Positions 8,325 to 16,617 of a DNA stretch of 64,000 bases are shown one piece after another (position 1 is the stretch's first letter; the number at the start of each line of letters is the position of its first letter). The stretch spans positions 186,001 through 250,000 of the forward strand of contig NZ_JOEK01000011.1 of assembly GCF_000719135.1 (NCBI RefSeq), written 5' to 3'. The notes beneath the pieces were generated by a model. That model saw only the letters and a list, made by a program, of their open reading frames with translations. It had not been told where the DNA came from and did no database searches. This DNA is from Streptomyces avicenniae. Its GTDB lineage: Bacteria; Actinomycetota; Actinomycetes; Streptomycetales; Streptomycetaceae. The translations under genes were made by a program, and so were the position numbers.

Positions 8325-9836
8325 TTGTCCAACCAACCCAAAGGACCGTCCCCCCACACCACTGCGGTCGTGCTCGCCGGTGGTACGGGCCAGCGAGTGG
8401 GTCTCTCCATACCGAAGCAGCTGATCAAGATCGCGGGAAAGGCCGTCATCGAGCACACCCTCGCCGTCTTCGAGGAGGCCTCGGAGATCGACGACGTGAT
8501 CGTGCTGATGGCCCCGGGGTACGTGCCGGACGTCGAGCGGATCGTCGCGAGGAGCGGGCTCACCAAGGTCAGCCGTGTCATCGAGGGCGGGGCCACGCGG
8601 AACGAGACCACGCAGCGCGCCATCGCCGCGCTGAGCGAGGGGCTGGCCGAGGGTGAGGAACGTCACGTCCTGTTCCACGACGCGGTACGGCCCCTGCTGT
8701 CGCGGCGCGTCATCGCCGACTGCGTGAGCGCGCTGGAGCGCTACCAGGCCGTGGACGTCGCGATACCCTCCGCCGACACGATCATCGTGACGCGCACGCA
8801 CGGCGAGGACGGCGAGTTCATCACCGACGTGCCCGACCGTTCGCGCCTGCGACGCGGCCAGACCCCGCAGGCGTTCCGGCTCTCCACGATCCGCCGGGCG
8901 TACGAGGTCGCGGCGGGCGACCCGAACTTCCAGGCGACCGACGACTGCTCCGTCGTCCTCAAGTACCTGCCGGACGTGCCGATCCACGTGGTGCCCGGCG
9001 ACGAGTTCAACATGAAGGTCACCCAGCCCGTCGATGTCTTCATCACGGACAAGCTGTTCCAGCTCGCCTCCACCGCCGCGCCGCAGCAGTCCGACGAGGA
9101 CGCCTACCGCGAGCGGCTGTCCGGCCGGACCGTCGTCGTCTTCGGCGGCTCCTACGGCATCGGCAAGGACATAGCCGACCTGGCCGAGCGGTACGGCGCC
9201 CGCGTGTACGCCCTGGGCCGTTCCACCACCGGCACGCACGTCGAGAACCCGCAGGACATCTCCGAGGCGCTCGCCACCGCGTACGCGGACACCGGGCGCA
9301 TCGACCACGTCGTCGTCACCGCCGGGATACTGCGGATAGGCAAGCTCGCCGAGACGGACGACGCGACCATAGAGGAAGCCCTCAAGGTCAACTACCTGGC
9401 GCCGGTGCGCATCGCCCGCGCCGCGCACAAGTACCTCGCCGAGTCCCACGGGCAGCTGCTGCTGTACACGTCCAGCAGCTACACGAGGGGCCGCGCCGAG
9501 TACAGCCTGTACTCGTCCACGAAGGCCGCGATGGTGAACCTCACGCAGGCGCTGGCCGACGAGTGGGCCGCCGACGGCGTCCGCGTCAACTGCGTCAACC
9601 CCGAGCGCACCGCGACGCCCATGCGCAGCAAGGCGTTCGGCCAGGAGCCCGCCGGGTCGCTGCTGTCGTCGGAGGCCGTCGCCCGCACCTCGCTGGACGT
9701 GCTGCTGTCCGCGCTGACCGGCCACGTCATCGACGTCCGCCAGCAGGACCCCACCGCCGACGCCAGCAGCGCCGGTTCCTTCGAACGCGCCCTGGCCGCC
9801 GCGCTCAGCGCCGACGCCACCGAGGAGGCCGTGTGA
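8325..9836 (+). CDS. Bifunctional ribitol-5-phosphate cytidylyltransferase / ribulose-5-phosphate reductase (Bcs1-like)
   Basis: 503 residues. The N-terminal half is an IspD/TarI-type nucleotidyltransferase: VVLAGGTGQRVGLSIPKQLI (CTP loop), EGGATRNETTQ, FHDAVRPL and ATDDCSVVL. The second half (about 265-500) is a short-chain dehydrogenase with VVFGGSYGIGKDIADLAERYG (NADPH loop) and a YSSTK active site. This order matches Haemophilus Bcs1, where the fusion makes CDP-ribitol from ribulose 5-phosphate for polyribitol polymers. TTG 8325 has AGGAG 7 nt upstream; the longer frame to 8118 runs through the promoter region and is not used. It overlaps the next gene by 4 bp (GTGA), so the enzyme and a polymerase are translationally coupled. 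Confidence 0.85.
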   Translation: MSNQPKGPSPHTTAVVLAGGTGQRVGLSIPKQLIKIAGKAVIEHTLAVFEEASEIDDVIVLMAPGYVPDVERIVARSGLTKVSRVIEGGATRNETTQRAIAALSEGLAEGEERHVLFHDAVRPLLSRRVIADCVSALERYQAVDVAIPSADTIIVTRTHGEDGEFITDVPDRSRLRRGQTPQAFRLSTIRRAYEVAAGDPNFQATDDCSVVLKYLPDVPIHVVPGDEFNMKVTQPVDVFITDKLFQLASTAAPQQSDEDAYRERLSGRTVVVFGGSYGIGKDIADLAERYGARVYALGRSTTGTHVENPQDISEALATAYADTGRIDHVVVTAGILRIGKLAETDDATIEEALKVNYLAPVRIARAAHKYLAESHGQLLLYTSSSYTRGRAEYSLYSSTKAAMVNLTQALADEWAADGVRVNCVNPERTATPMRSKAFGQEPAGSLLSSEAVARTSLDVLLSALTGHVIDVRQQDPTADASSAGSFERALAAALSADATEEAV

Positions 9837-11893
9837 GCGGGACGCTGCTGCGCCGCATCGTCGGCACGGTCCCCGCAGCCGAGCTGACCGCCGCGCTCCT
9901 GATGGTGGTCAGCTATCCGGCGATGCTCGTCACGGCCCTCGTGCCGTCCGGCTACGCGTTCGCCGTGGCCGCCGCCGTGTCCTACCTCGGTGACCACTAC
10001 CTGCACCGCCGGGGCAGCTACACGCTCGTCCGGATGGGCAAGGCCAGGCTCGGCCTGACCATCCGTTTCCTCATCCGCCAGCTCCTGCTGGTGCTGCTGC
10101 TGGCCCGCACCGAGGTCGCGGGCGACACGGTCTTCTACGCGGCCGTCGTCGGCTTCCTCGTGTTCTACGGCCTCCAGGCGCCGCACACCGCGCTGGTGAT
10201 GATGCTGCGCCGCAAGCGCCGCCTGCCGATCGCGACCCGCAACATCGACCTGAGCACGCTGCCCGTGCCGGACGGCGCCCCGCGCTGGCTGACGCACCGG
10301 GCCGTGGAGAAGGTGCTGCACACCGAGGTCCCGACGTTCGTCGGCCTGCTGGCCGTCGCCGCGACCGGCACCGCCGCGTACGGCTACGCGGGCATGGCCG
10401 TGACGATCCTGCTGGTGTTCGCGTACATGGCGGTGCTGCTGCCGTTCTTCCGCGCGAGCAAGCTGCCGCCGACGCCCGAGCGGACGATGGCGTGGTTCGA
10501 CGAGTGGCTGCGGACGTACCGGCCCGAGGTCGCGCTGTACTTCTCCGGCTCGAAGGACTCCGCCTACCAGGCCAACATGTGGCTGGAGACGATGGCGAGC
10601 CTCGACGCCCGGCCGATCGTCATCCTGCGGGAGCGGGCGATCCTGGCGCGGCTGGCGACGACCGGCGTGCCCGTCGTCTGCGTGCCGAGCGCCGTCGATC
10701 TGATGAACATGGACCTGTCGATGCTGCGGGTCGGCCTGTACCCGGCGAACGTCGGCAAGAACCTGCACCTGCTGCGGGTGCCGACGATGAAGCACGTCTT
10801 CATCGGACACGGCGACAGCGACAAGATCGCCAGCATCAACCCGTACTCGAAGGCGTACGACGAGGTGTGGTCCGCGGGCCGCGCCGGGCGTGACCGGTAC
10901 GCGCTCGCCGACGTCGGCGTCCGCGACGAGGACATCGTCGAGGTCGGCCGCCCGCAGCTGGCGCCCATCCGCCCGGCGTCCGCGACCCCGCGGCCCGACC
11001 GGATCCCCACGATCCTCTACGCCCCCACCTGGGAGGGCTGGACGGACGACCCGGGCAACACGTCCCTCCTGCTCGCGGGCGAGAACATCATCGCGAAGCT
11101 CCTCGCCTCGGAGCGGCCGGTCCGCGTGCTGTACAAGCCGCACCCGTTCACCGGCACGCGCAACCGCGCCGCCGGTGTCGTCCACCAGCGGATCGCCGCG
11201 ATGATCGAGCAGGCCGCCGCCGAGCGCGCCGCCGACCCGCGGTTCGCCGAGGAGGCCCGCAAGGGCGCCGCCGACCGCGCCGCCGCGCAGGCGGAGCTGA
11301 AGCGGGTGCGCGAGGCACGTCCCGTCGCGGCCGTCACCGGCCTGTGGGACGACGCGTCCGTCTCGCGCGACGCGATGACGCCGCCTGACCGCGCGGTCGT
11401 CGAGAGCTACGCCGCCCGCGAGTGGAACGACGTGTACTGGCGCTCGCAGGGCTGGTGGGAGCACCGCGTCATCACGGGCCCGGAGCCGCTGCTGTTCGAC
11501 TGCTTCAACGAGTCGGACGCGCTCGTCTCCGACATCTCCAGCGTCGTGTCCGACTGGATCGCCAGCGGCAAGCCGTACGCCGTGACCGACTCGGCGGGCA
11601 TCGGCGCGGAGGAGTTCACGCGGCAGAACACGGCCGTGCGCGCCGCCGTGATCCTCGACAACGACGCGACGCGGCTCGGCGAGCTGATCGACGCCGTGAC
11701 CGTGCCGGGCGCCGACCCCCTCGCCCAGGACCGCGTCGATCTGAAGCGGTACCTGCTCGGACCTGACGAACCGACCTCCCTTGAGCGGTTCAACGCGGCG
11801 GTCACGGCGCTCGCCGCGCGGGCCGAGGCGCGTAACCGGGCCCTCGGCGAGGCGGGCACCGCCGACGCCACCACCGTGGTCCCGGCCCCGTAG
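9833..11893 (+). CDS. Membrane CDP-glycerol/CDP-ribitol glycerophosphotransferase-like protein
   Basis: 686 residues; start GTG 9833 overlaps the upstream stop and has GAGGAGG before it. Four or more hydrophobic segments fill residues 1-210. The soluble part has the TagB/TagF GT-B-like phosphotransferase features: LYFSGSKDSAYQANMW, IGHGDSDKIASINPYSKAY (nucleotide-binding His/Asp region), YAPTWEGW, YKPHPFTG and SDISSVVSDWIASGKPY. It probably transfers polyol phosphate from a CDP-donor to a wall teichoic or similar chain. A charged Ala-rich insert (about 455-500) interrupts the domain. It is a clear paralogue of the minus-strand gene ending at 16618, sharing the YQANMW, HGxSDK and SSVVxD motifs in the same order. 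Confidence 0.8.
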   Translation: MSGTLLRRIVGTVPAAELTAALLMVVSYPAMLVTALVPSGYAFAVAAAVSYLGDHYLHRRGSYTLVRMGKARLGLTIRFLIRQLLLVLLLARTEVAGDTVFYAAVVGFLVFYGLQAPHTALVMMLRRKRRLPIATRNIDLSTLPVPDGAPRWLTHRAVEKVLHTEVPTFVGLLAVAATGTAAYGYAGMAVTILLVFAYMAVLLPFFRASKLPPTPERTMAWFDEWLRTYRPEVALYFSGSKDSAYQANMWLETMASLDARPIVILRERAILARLATTGVPVVCVPSAVDLMNMDLSMLRVGLYPANVGKNLHLLRVPTMKHVFIGHGDSDKIASINPYSKAYDEVWSAGRAGRDRYALADVGVRDEDIVEVGRPQLAPIRPASATPRPDRIPTILYAPTWEGWTDDPGNTSLLLAGENIIAKLLASERPVRVLYKPHPFTGTRNRAAGVVHQRIAAMIEQAAAERAADPRFAEEARKGAADRAAAQAELKRVREARPVAAVTGLWDDASVSRDAMTPPDRAVVESYAAREWNDVYWRSQGWWEHRVITGPEPLLFDCFNESDALVSDISSVVSDWIASGKPYAVTDSAGIGAEEFTRQNTAVRAAVILDNDATRLGELIDAVTVPGADPLAQDRVDLKRYLLGPDEPTSLERFNAAVTALAARAEARNRALGEAGTADATTVVPAP

Positions 11894-11920
11894 GAAGCGG
11901 AAGCAAAGGCACTGAGTGAC

Positions 11921-14689
11921 GTGGTAGCGAAGCCTGAAGACGTGATCCCCGAGGAGCTGAAGCGGCAGCTCCGATTCCTGCCGGAGGCGACCGAGGCGGA
12001 GCGCGCCGCGTTCTTCGCGGCGACCGCCGAGTTCCTCGGGACGGTGGACGCGGGCAAGCTCCGCAGGCTGCCGCCGATCAACCGTGTCAAGTGGCATCTG
12101 GCGAAGGAACGCCGCCTGGACGACCTGCTGGCGGTCATCGCCTTCGAGCGGGTCAACCCGAACGCGTTCCTCGTCAGGGGCCGGCTGCGCCCGCACGTCC
12201 ACGTCCCCGGCGTGGACCCCAGGGCGCTGCCCGCCTCGGTGGCGCGGCTGCGGCTGCGCGAGATGCCGGTGCGCTCCAAGGCGACGGAGATCCTGTGGCA
12301 GGACGGCAAGCTCGTCCTGCGCGGCTACGCCTTCGTCGTCAACCTGCCGGGCGGCGGCACCGGCCCGATGCCGCGGCTGGCCTGGCTGCGCGCCCCCGGC
12401 GGGCGGCGCGTGCCGGTGCGCTACCGCGCCGAGGAGTCGCGCCGCGCGACGCGTGACTCCAAGCAGGCCCTGCACTCCTACGACGACGCCGGGTTCGAGA
12501 TCACCATCGACCCGGCCAAGCTCAAGGTGCGCGGCAAGTGGAAGGCCGGGACGTGGGGCCTGACGCTGGCGCTGCCCCGGCCTGGCGGCTATGTGCCGGG
12601 CAAGGTCGAGCGGGTGGACGTCGGGTCGGCGGGCCACTCGCAGGCCCGGCACGTCGGCGACGGCGCCCGGCTGATCGCCGGGTTCGCCGAGGACAAGTTC
12701 CAGGTCACCATCGACATACCCGAGGCGGAGATCGTCGATCAGACCGCCACGGCCGACGCCCTGCGGCTCGGACTGCGCGCGCCGGTCGCCGCCAAGCACG
12801 CGACGAAGCTGCGCGTCGGCCGCAAGGGGCAGAAGGGCGGCGTCGAGTACCCGCTCGCCCCGGCCGACGGCGGCGGTGACGCCCGCTGGCGCCGCTACAC
12901 CGCCGAGATCCCGTTCGCGGACCTGTCGGTCGGCGCGGACGGCGAGCGCAAGACGTACGACTTCCTCACGCACATCGAGTTCGCGGACGGCTCCTCGCGC
13001 CGCGCCACCGTCGTCGAGGGCTTCCTGCCGGGCCGTTACCTGCGCCCCGGCGGCCGGGAGATCGCCGTCACGACCGACGGCCCCGGGCTGCTGAAGCTCC
13101 ACGACCGCGCGCGGCAGGCCGTCGTGGACCGGCTTGAGTGGGTCAAGAAGAACGAGCTGCTGATCGAGGGCTCCTACACCGGCCCTGGCGAGCGCATGCG
13201 GTTCGTCCTGCGGCACGGCGAGCGCTTCGAGGAGCACGCGCTGCCGCTGACGTGGTCCGAGTCGCAGAGCCGGTTCAGCGTGCGCGTCACGCCCGACCGG
13301 ATGGCGCTGTACGACGCGGTGCTGCCGCTGCGCGCCGGGCGCTGGTACTTCTCGCTGCGCGACAAGGACGCCTGGGGCAACGGGCAGGACGTCCCGGTGA
13401 AGCTGCGCGCCGACCTCATCGACGCGCTGCCGCTGAAGACGCGGACCGGCGGGCGCTCGTACGCCGTCAACCGGCGCTACTTCGACCGCATCTTCCTCGG
13501 CTCGGGCCCGGTCCTGGCGGCCGAGGAGCGCGGCACGTTCCAGCAGCGGCAGCTGCGCGAGGTGCTGACGCCGCAGTTCAAGCAGGAGCCGCTGACCGAC
13601 ACGGTGTTCTACAACAGCTTCGGCGGCAAGCAGTTCTCCGACTCGCCGCGCGCCGTCTACGAGGAACTGGTGCGGCGCGGCGTCGAGATGGAGCACCTGT
13701 GGTCGGTCGCCGACGCGCAGGTGGACCTGCCGCCGGGCGTCCGCCCGCTGGAGTGGCACAGCCGCGAGTGGTACGAGGCGCTGGCCCGCAGCCGGTACGT
13801 CATCACCAACGTCGGCCTGGGCGACTGGTACGAGCGGCGCGAGGGGCAGGTCGTCGTGCAGACCTGGCACGGCACGCCGCTCAAGAAGATCGGCGCCGAC
13901 CTGCTGGGCACGCCGCGCGCGAACCTCCAGTACATCGCCAGCCTCCCGCACCGCTTCCGGCAGTTCGACTTCGTCGTGTCGCCGAACGCGTTCACGACGC
14001 CGATCATGAAGCACGCGTTCCGCTGCGAGGGCGAGGTCCTGGAGGCGGGCTACCCGCGCAACGACATCTTCCACCGGCCCGACCGCGACAAGATCGCCCA
14101 GCGCGTGCGCGCCACGCTCGGGATACCCGACGGCAAGAAGGTCGTGCTGTACGCCCCGACCTGGCGTGACGACCAGCGGCACACGCAGTCGAAGTTCAAG
14201 CTGGACCTCCAGGTGGACCTGACGGCGGCCCACGAGGCGCTGGGCGACGACCACGTCTTCCTGTTCCGCAAGCACCCGAAGATCCTGGACGCCATCCCGG
14301 GCGCGGGGCAGGGCTTCGTCTTCGACGTGTCGGCGTACCCGGACATCGCCGAGTTGTACCTGATCACGGACGTGCTGATCACGGACTACTCGTCGGTGCT
14401 GTTCGACTACGCGCACTCCGGGCGGCCCATGCTCTTCTTCACCTACGACCTGGAGCACTACCGGGACACGCTGCGCGGCTTCTACTTCGACTTCACGGCG
14501 AAGGCGCCTGGCCCGCTCATCAAGACCTCGGCCGAGCTGATCCACGCGATCCGCAACGTCGAGAACGTCAAGCGGACCTACGCCGACAAGTACGCGGCGT
14601 TCGTCAAGGACTTCTGCGAGCCGTCGGACGGTCTGGCGACGGCCCGCGTCGTGGACCGGATGCTGGAGCTGGGGAAGCGGAAGGACTGA
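11921..14689 (+). CDS. CDP-glycerol/CDP-ribitol glycerophosphotransferase (TagF/TarL-type polymerase)
   Basis: 922 residues, GTG start 27 bp after the previous gene. The C-terminal 380 residues form a full glycerophosphotransferase domain: NVGLGDWYERREGQVVVQTW, HGTPLKKIGADL, EAGYPRNDIF, YAPTWRDDQ, FRKHP and ITDVLITDYSSVLFDYA. The middle (about 90-500) is beta-rich with no motif I can name. The first 70 residues (LRRLPPINRVKWHLAKERRLDDLLAVIAFE) resemble the helical linker that in longer actinobacterial homologues follows an N-terminal GT2 domain. That domain is absent here. It is probably the chain polymerase acting on the CDP-ribitol made by the 8325 product. Confidence 0.82.
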   Translation: MVAKPEDVIPEELKRQLRFLPEATEAERAAFFAATAEFLGTVDAGKLRRLPPINRVKWHLAKERRLDDLLAVIAFERVNPNAFLVRGRLRPHVHVPGVDPRALPASVARLRLREMPVRSKATEILWQDGKLVLRGYAFVVNLPGGGTGPMPRLAWLRAPGGRRVPVRYRAEESRRATRDSKQALHSYDDAGFEITIDPAKLKVRGKWKAGTWGLTLALPRPGGYVPGKVERVDVGSAGHSQARHVGDGARLIAGFAEDKFQVTIDIPEAEIVDQTATADALRLGLRAPVAAKHATKLRVGRKGQKGGVEYPLAPADGGGDARWRRYTAEIPFADLSVGADGERKTYDFLTHIEFADGSSRRATVVEGFLPGRYLRPGGREIAVTTDGPGLLKLHDRARQAVVDRLEWVKKNELLIEGSYTGPGERMRFVLRHGERFEEHALPLTWSESQSRFSVRVTPDRMALYDAVLPLRAGRWYFSLRDKDAWGNGQDVPVKLRADLIDALPLKTRTGGRSYAVNRRYFDRIFLGSGPVLAAEERGTFQQRQLREVLTPQFKQEPLTDTVFYNSFGGKQFSDSPRAVYEELVRRGVEMEHLWSVADAQVDLPPGVRPLEWHSREWYEALARSRYVITNVGLGDWYERREGQVVVQTWHGTPLKKIGADLLGTPRANLQYIASLPHRFRQFDFVVSPNAFTTPIMKHAFRCEGEVLEAGYPRNDIFHRPDRDKIAQRVRATLGIPDGKKVVLYAPTWRDDQRHTQSKFKLDLQVDLTAAHEALGDDHVFLFRKHPKILDAIPGAGQGFVFDVSAYPDIAELYLITDVLITDYSSVLFDYAHSGRPMLFFTYDLEHYRDTLRGFYFDFTAKAPGPLIKTSAELIHAIRNVENVKRTYADKYAAFVKDFCEPSDGLATARVVDRMLELGKRKD

Positions 14690-14696
14690 GCCGTAC

Positions 14697-14729
14697 GCCG
14701 CCCCCGCGCCGCCTGGGCGCGGGGGCGGC
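14697..14729 (+). terminator. Perfect 14-bp hairpin between convergent genes
   Basis: GCCGCCCCCGCGCC and GGCGCGGGGGCGGC pair without mismatch around a 5-nt loop. The site lies between the convergent stops at 14689 and 14742, so it can serve both strands. Confidence 0.75.
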
Positions 14730-14741
14730 GCCGCCGGGTGC

Positions 14742-15848
14742 CTACGACGCCCCGGCCCGGTGCGCCGGGCCGGGGCGTTCTTCACGCCGGAACAGCCAGT
14801 TCATGCGCGGCTCCACGATGGGCCGGAAGAGCCGCTGCACGAGCGGCGTGCACAGCACGGTGATGCACGCGACGGCGACGGCCGTGGCGATCAGCAGGGC
14901 GCCCGGCTGCTCGTTCATGACGTCCGCGTCGTACAGGTCGAGCCACTGCGCGCCGCGGATCAGGAAGCCGTGCAGCAGGTAGCCGTACAGCGTGCCCGCG
15001 CCCAGCTTCGTGAACCAGTGGTGCTTCCCCGGCACGAGCGCGAAGAAGCAGACGGTCAGGATCACGGACACGGCGAAGATGAGGCCGGTCGCGACGATGC
15101 CCATCCACCAGGGCTGGCCCAGCTCCTGCGCGCTCTCGCGGTGGTAGAACCACGTGTACCGCATGCCGCGCGGCACGGCCCAGTAGGCGGCCAGGGCGGT
15201 GACGGCCAGCACCGGCAGGGCCAGCAGCCGTACGACGCGGTGGCGCGCCATCCGGAAGTGCTCGGGCCGCAGCACCAGCCCGAGCACGAAGAACGGCAGG
15301 AACTGGAGCACGCGCTGGATCTGGAGGTCGTCGCTCAGCGAGGGCTGCATGCAGGCGACGGCCGCCAGGCACAGCGCGAGCGGCACGGGCCAGCGGACGG
15401 CCTTCCACAGCGGGATCGTCAGCCGCCAGATCAGCAGGGCCAGCAGGAACCACATGAGCCAGCGCGGCTCGTACATCGCCAGGTAGGTGCTGTCGTTGTC
15501 CTGCACGCGGCGGATGTACAGCGTGTAGGCGATCTGGAAGATCACGTAGGGGACGACGACGCCCGTCACCAGCCGCTGCACGCGGTCGGCGCGGCCGTCG
15601 AAGTTCCGCGAGAGGTAGCCGGTGATGATGATGAACGCGGGCATGTGGAAGGCGTACATCGTCATGTAGAGCGCGAGGACGGTGCGGGAGTCGCGCAGCG
15701 GCTCCCAGGCGTGGCCCATGGCGACCAGCACGATGGCGAAGTACTTCGCGTTGTCGAAGAACGCGTCGCGGGTCTTCGGCGCGGGGGTCTCGGCAGGCTG
15801 CCGGGGGACGGCGACTGTCCCCGCTATCTGTCGGGAGTCGTTCATCAC
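14742..15848 (-). CDS. Acyltransferase 3 (OafA/NodX-type) membrane protein
   Basis: 368 residues with about ten hydrophobic segments. The N-terminal FFDNAKYFAIVLVAMGHAWEP holds the conserved AT3 His, and MPAFIIITGYLSRNF follows. These enzymes move acetyl or other acyl groups onto extracytoplasmic sugars. Beside polyol-phosphate polymerases it could O-acylate the wall polymer. Two ATGs stand in tandem at 15848 and 15845, and either could be used. It is convergent with the polymerase at 11921-14689 and divergent from the hydrolase at 15918, with only 69 bp between the two starts. Confidence 0.8.
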   Translation of the reverse strand: MMNDSRQIAGTVAVPRQPAETPAPKTRDAFFDNAKYFAIVLVAMGHAWEPLRDSRTVLALYMTMYAFHMPAFIIITGYLSRNFDGRADRVQRLVTGVVVPYVIFQIAYTLYIRRVQDNDSTYLAMYEPRWLMWFLLALLIWRLTIPLWKAVRWPVPLALCLAAVACMQPSLSDDLQIQRVLQFLPFFVLGLVLRPEHFRMARHRVVRLLALPVLAVTALAAYWAVPRGMRYTWFYHRESAQELGQPWWMGIVATGLIFAVSVILTVCFFALVPGKHHWFTKLGAGTLYGYLLHGFLIRGAQWLDLYDADVMNEQPGALLIATAVAVACITVLCTPLVQRLFRPIVEPRMNWLFRREERPGPAHRAGAS

Positions 15849-15917
15849 CCCGGCACCCTAACGCCATCCGCCGTTCAGTGGCCCGGCGGGCGTTCGCGGC
15901 CGTGCAGACTGGCCCCC

Positions 15918-16562
15918 ATGCGACAGGTGCGGCAGGCGCTGCGGACGGTGGAGACCCCGGCGGGGGACGCGCGGATCACGTGGCATCGGGCCAGGGGCGC
16001 GCGTGCCGTGCTGGCCCTCGGGCACGGCGCGGGCGGCGGGATCGAGGCGCCGGACCTCGTGACGCTGGCGGACGTGCTGCCCGCGCGGGGCGTGACGGTG
16101 GCGCTGGTCGAGCAGCCCTGGCGCGTCGCCGGGCGGAGGCTGGCGCCCGCGCCGCGTGCGCTGGACGCGGCCTGGACGGCGCTGTGGCCCGCGCTGGCCG
16201 AGGAGGGGCCGCCGGTGGTGGCGGGCGGCAGGAGCGCGGGGGCGCGGGTGGCGTGCCGTACGGCGGCGGCGCTGGGGGCGCGGGCGGTGCTGGCGCTGTC
16301 GTTCCCGCTGCACCCGCCGGGCAGGCCGGAGCGGTCCCGGGCGGCGGAGCTGGCGGGGGCGGGCGTGCCGGTGCTGGTGGTGCAGGGCGGGAACGACCCG
16401 TTCGGGCGGCCCGAGGAGTTCCCGGACGGCACGGAGCTGGTCGTGGTGCCGCAGGCGGACCACGGGTTCGCCGTGCCGAAGCGGGCCGCCGTGGACCGTG
16501 GGCGTGCGCTCGCGGAGGCGGCGGGTGAGGCGGCTGCCTGGCTGGAGCGGCTGCGGCTGTGA
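15918..16562 (+). CDS. Alpha/beta hydrolase (KANL3/Tex30-like)
   Basis: 214 residues. LALGHGAGGGIEAPDL is the oxyanion-hole strand, VVAGGRSAGARVACR is the G-x-S-x-G nucleophile elbow, VQGGNDPFG supplies the acid and PQADHGF the His. The substrate is unknown. A CAGACT box lies 7 nt before ATG 15918, so the mRNA is probably leaderless. The longer frame to 14760 is antisense to the acyltransferase and is not used. Confidence 0.8.
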   Translation: MRQVRQALRTVETPAGDARITWHRARGARAVLALGHGAGGGIEAPDLVTLADVLPARGVTVALVEQPWRVAGRRLAPAPRALDAAWTALWPALAEEGPPVVAGGRSAGARVACRTAAALGARAVLALSFPLHPPGRPERSRAAELAGAGVPVLVVQGGNDPFGRPEEFPDGTELVVVPQADHGFAVPKRAAVDRGRALAEAAGEAAAWLERLRL

Positions 16563-16565
16563 GGG

Positions 16566-16609
16566 GCCGCCGCCCGGCCGGTGTGACGGTGGCCCGGCCG
16601 GGTGGCGGC
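16566..16609 (+). terminator. Bidirectional hairpin between convergent genes
   Basis: A 16-bp stem (GCCGCCGCCCGGCCGG against CCGGCCGGGTGGCGGC, one G-U) with a 12-nt loop lies between the stops at 16562 and 16618. Confidence 0.7.
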
Positions 16610-16617
16610 ATGCGCGG

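Noticed and set aside
9479..14785. 1768-codon open frame on the minus strand
   Set aside because: Antisense shadow of the three glycopolymer genes, whose products carry clear domains.
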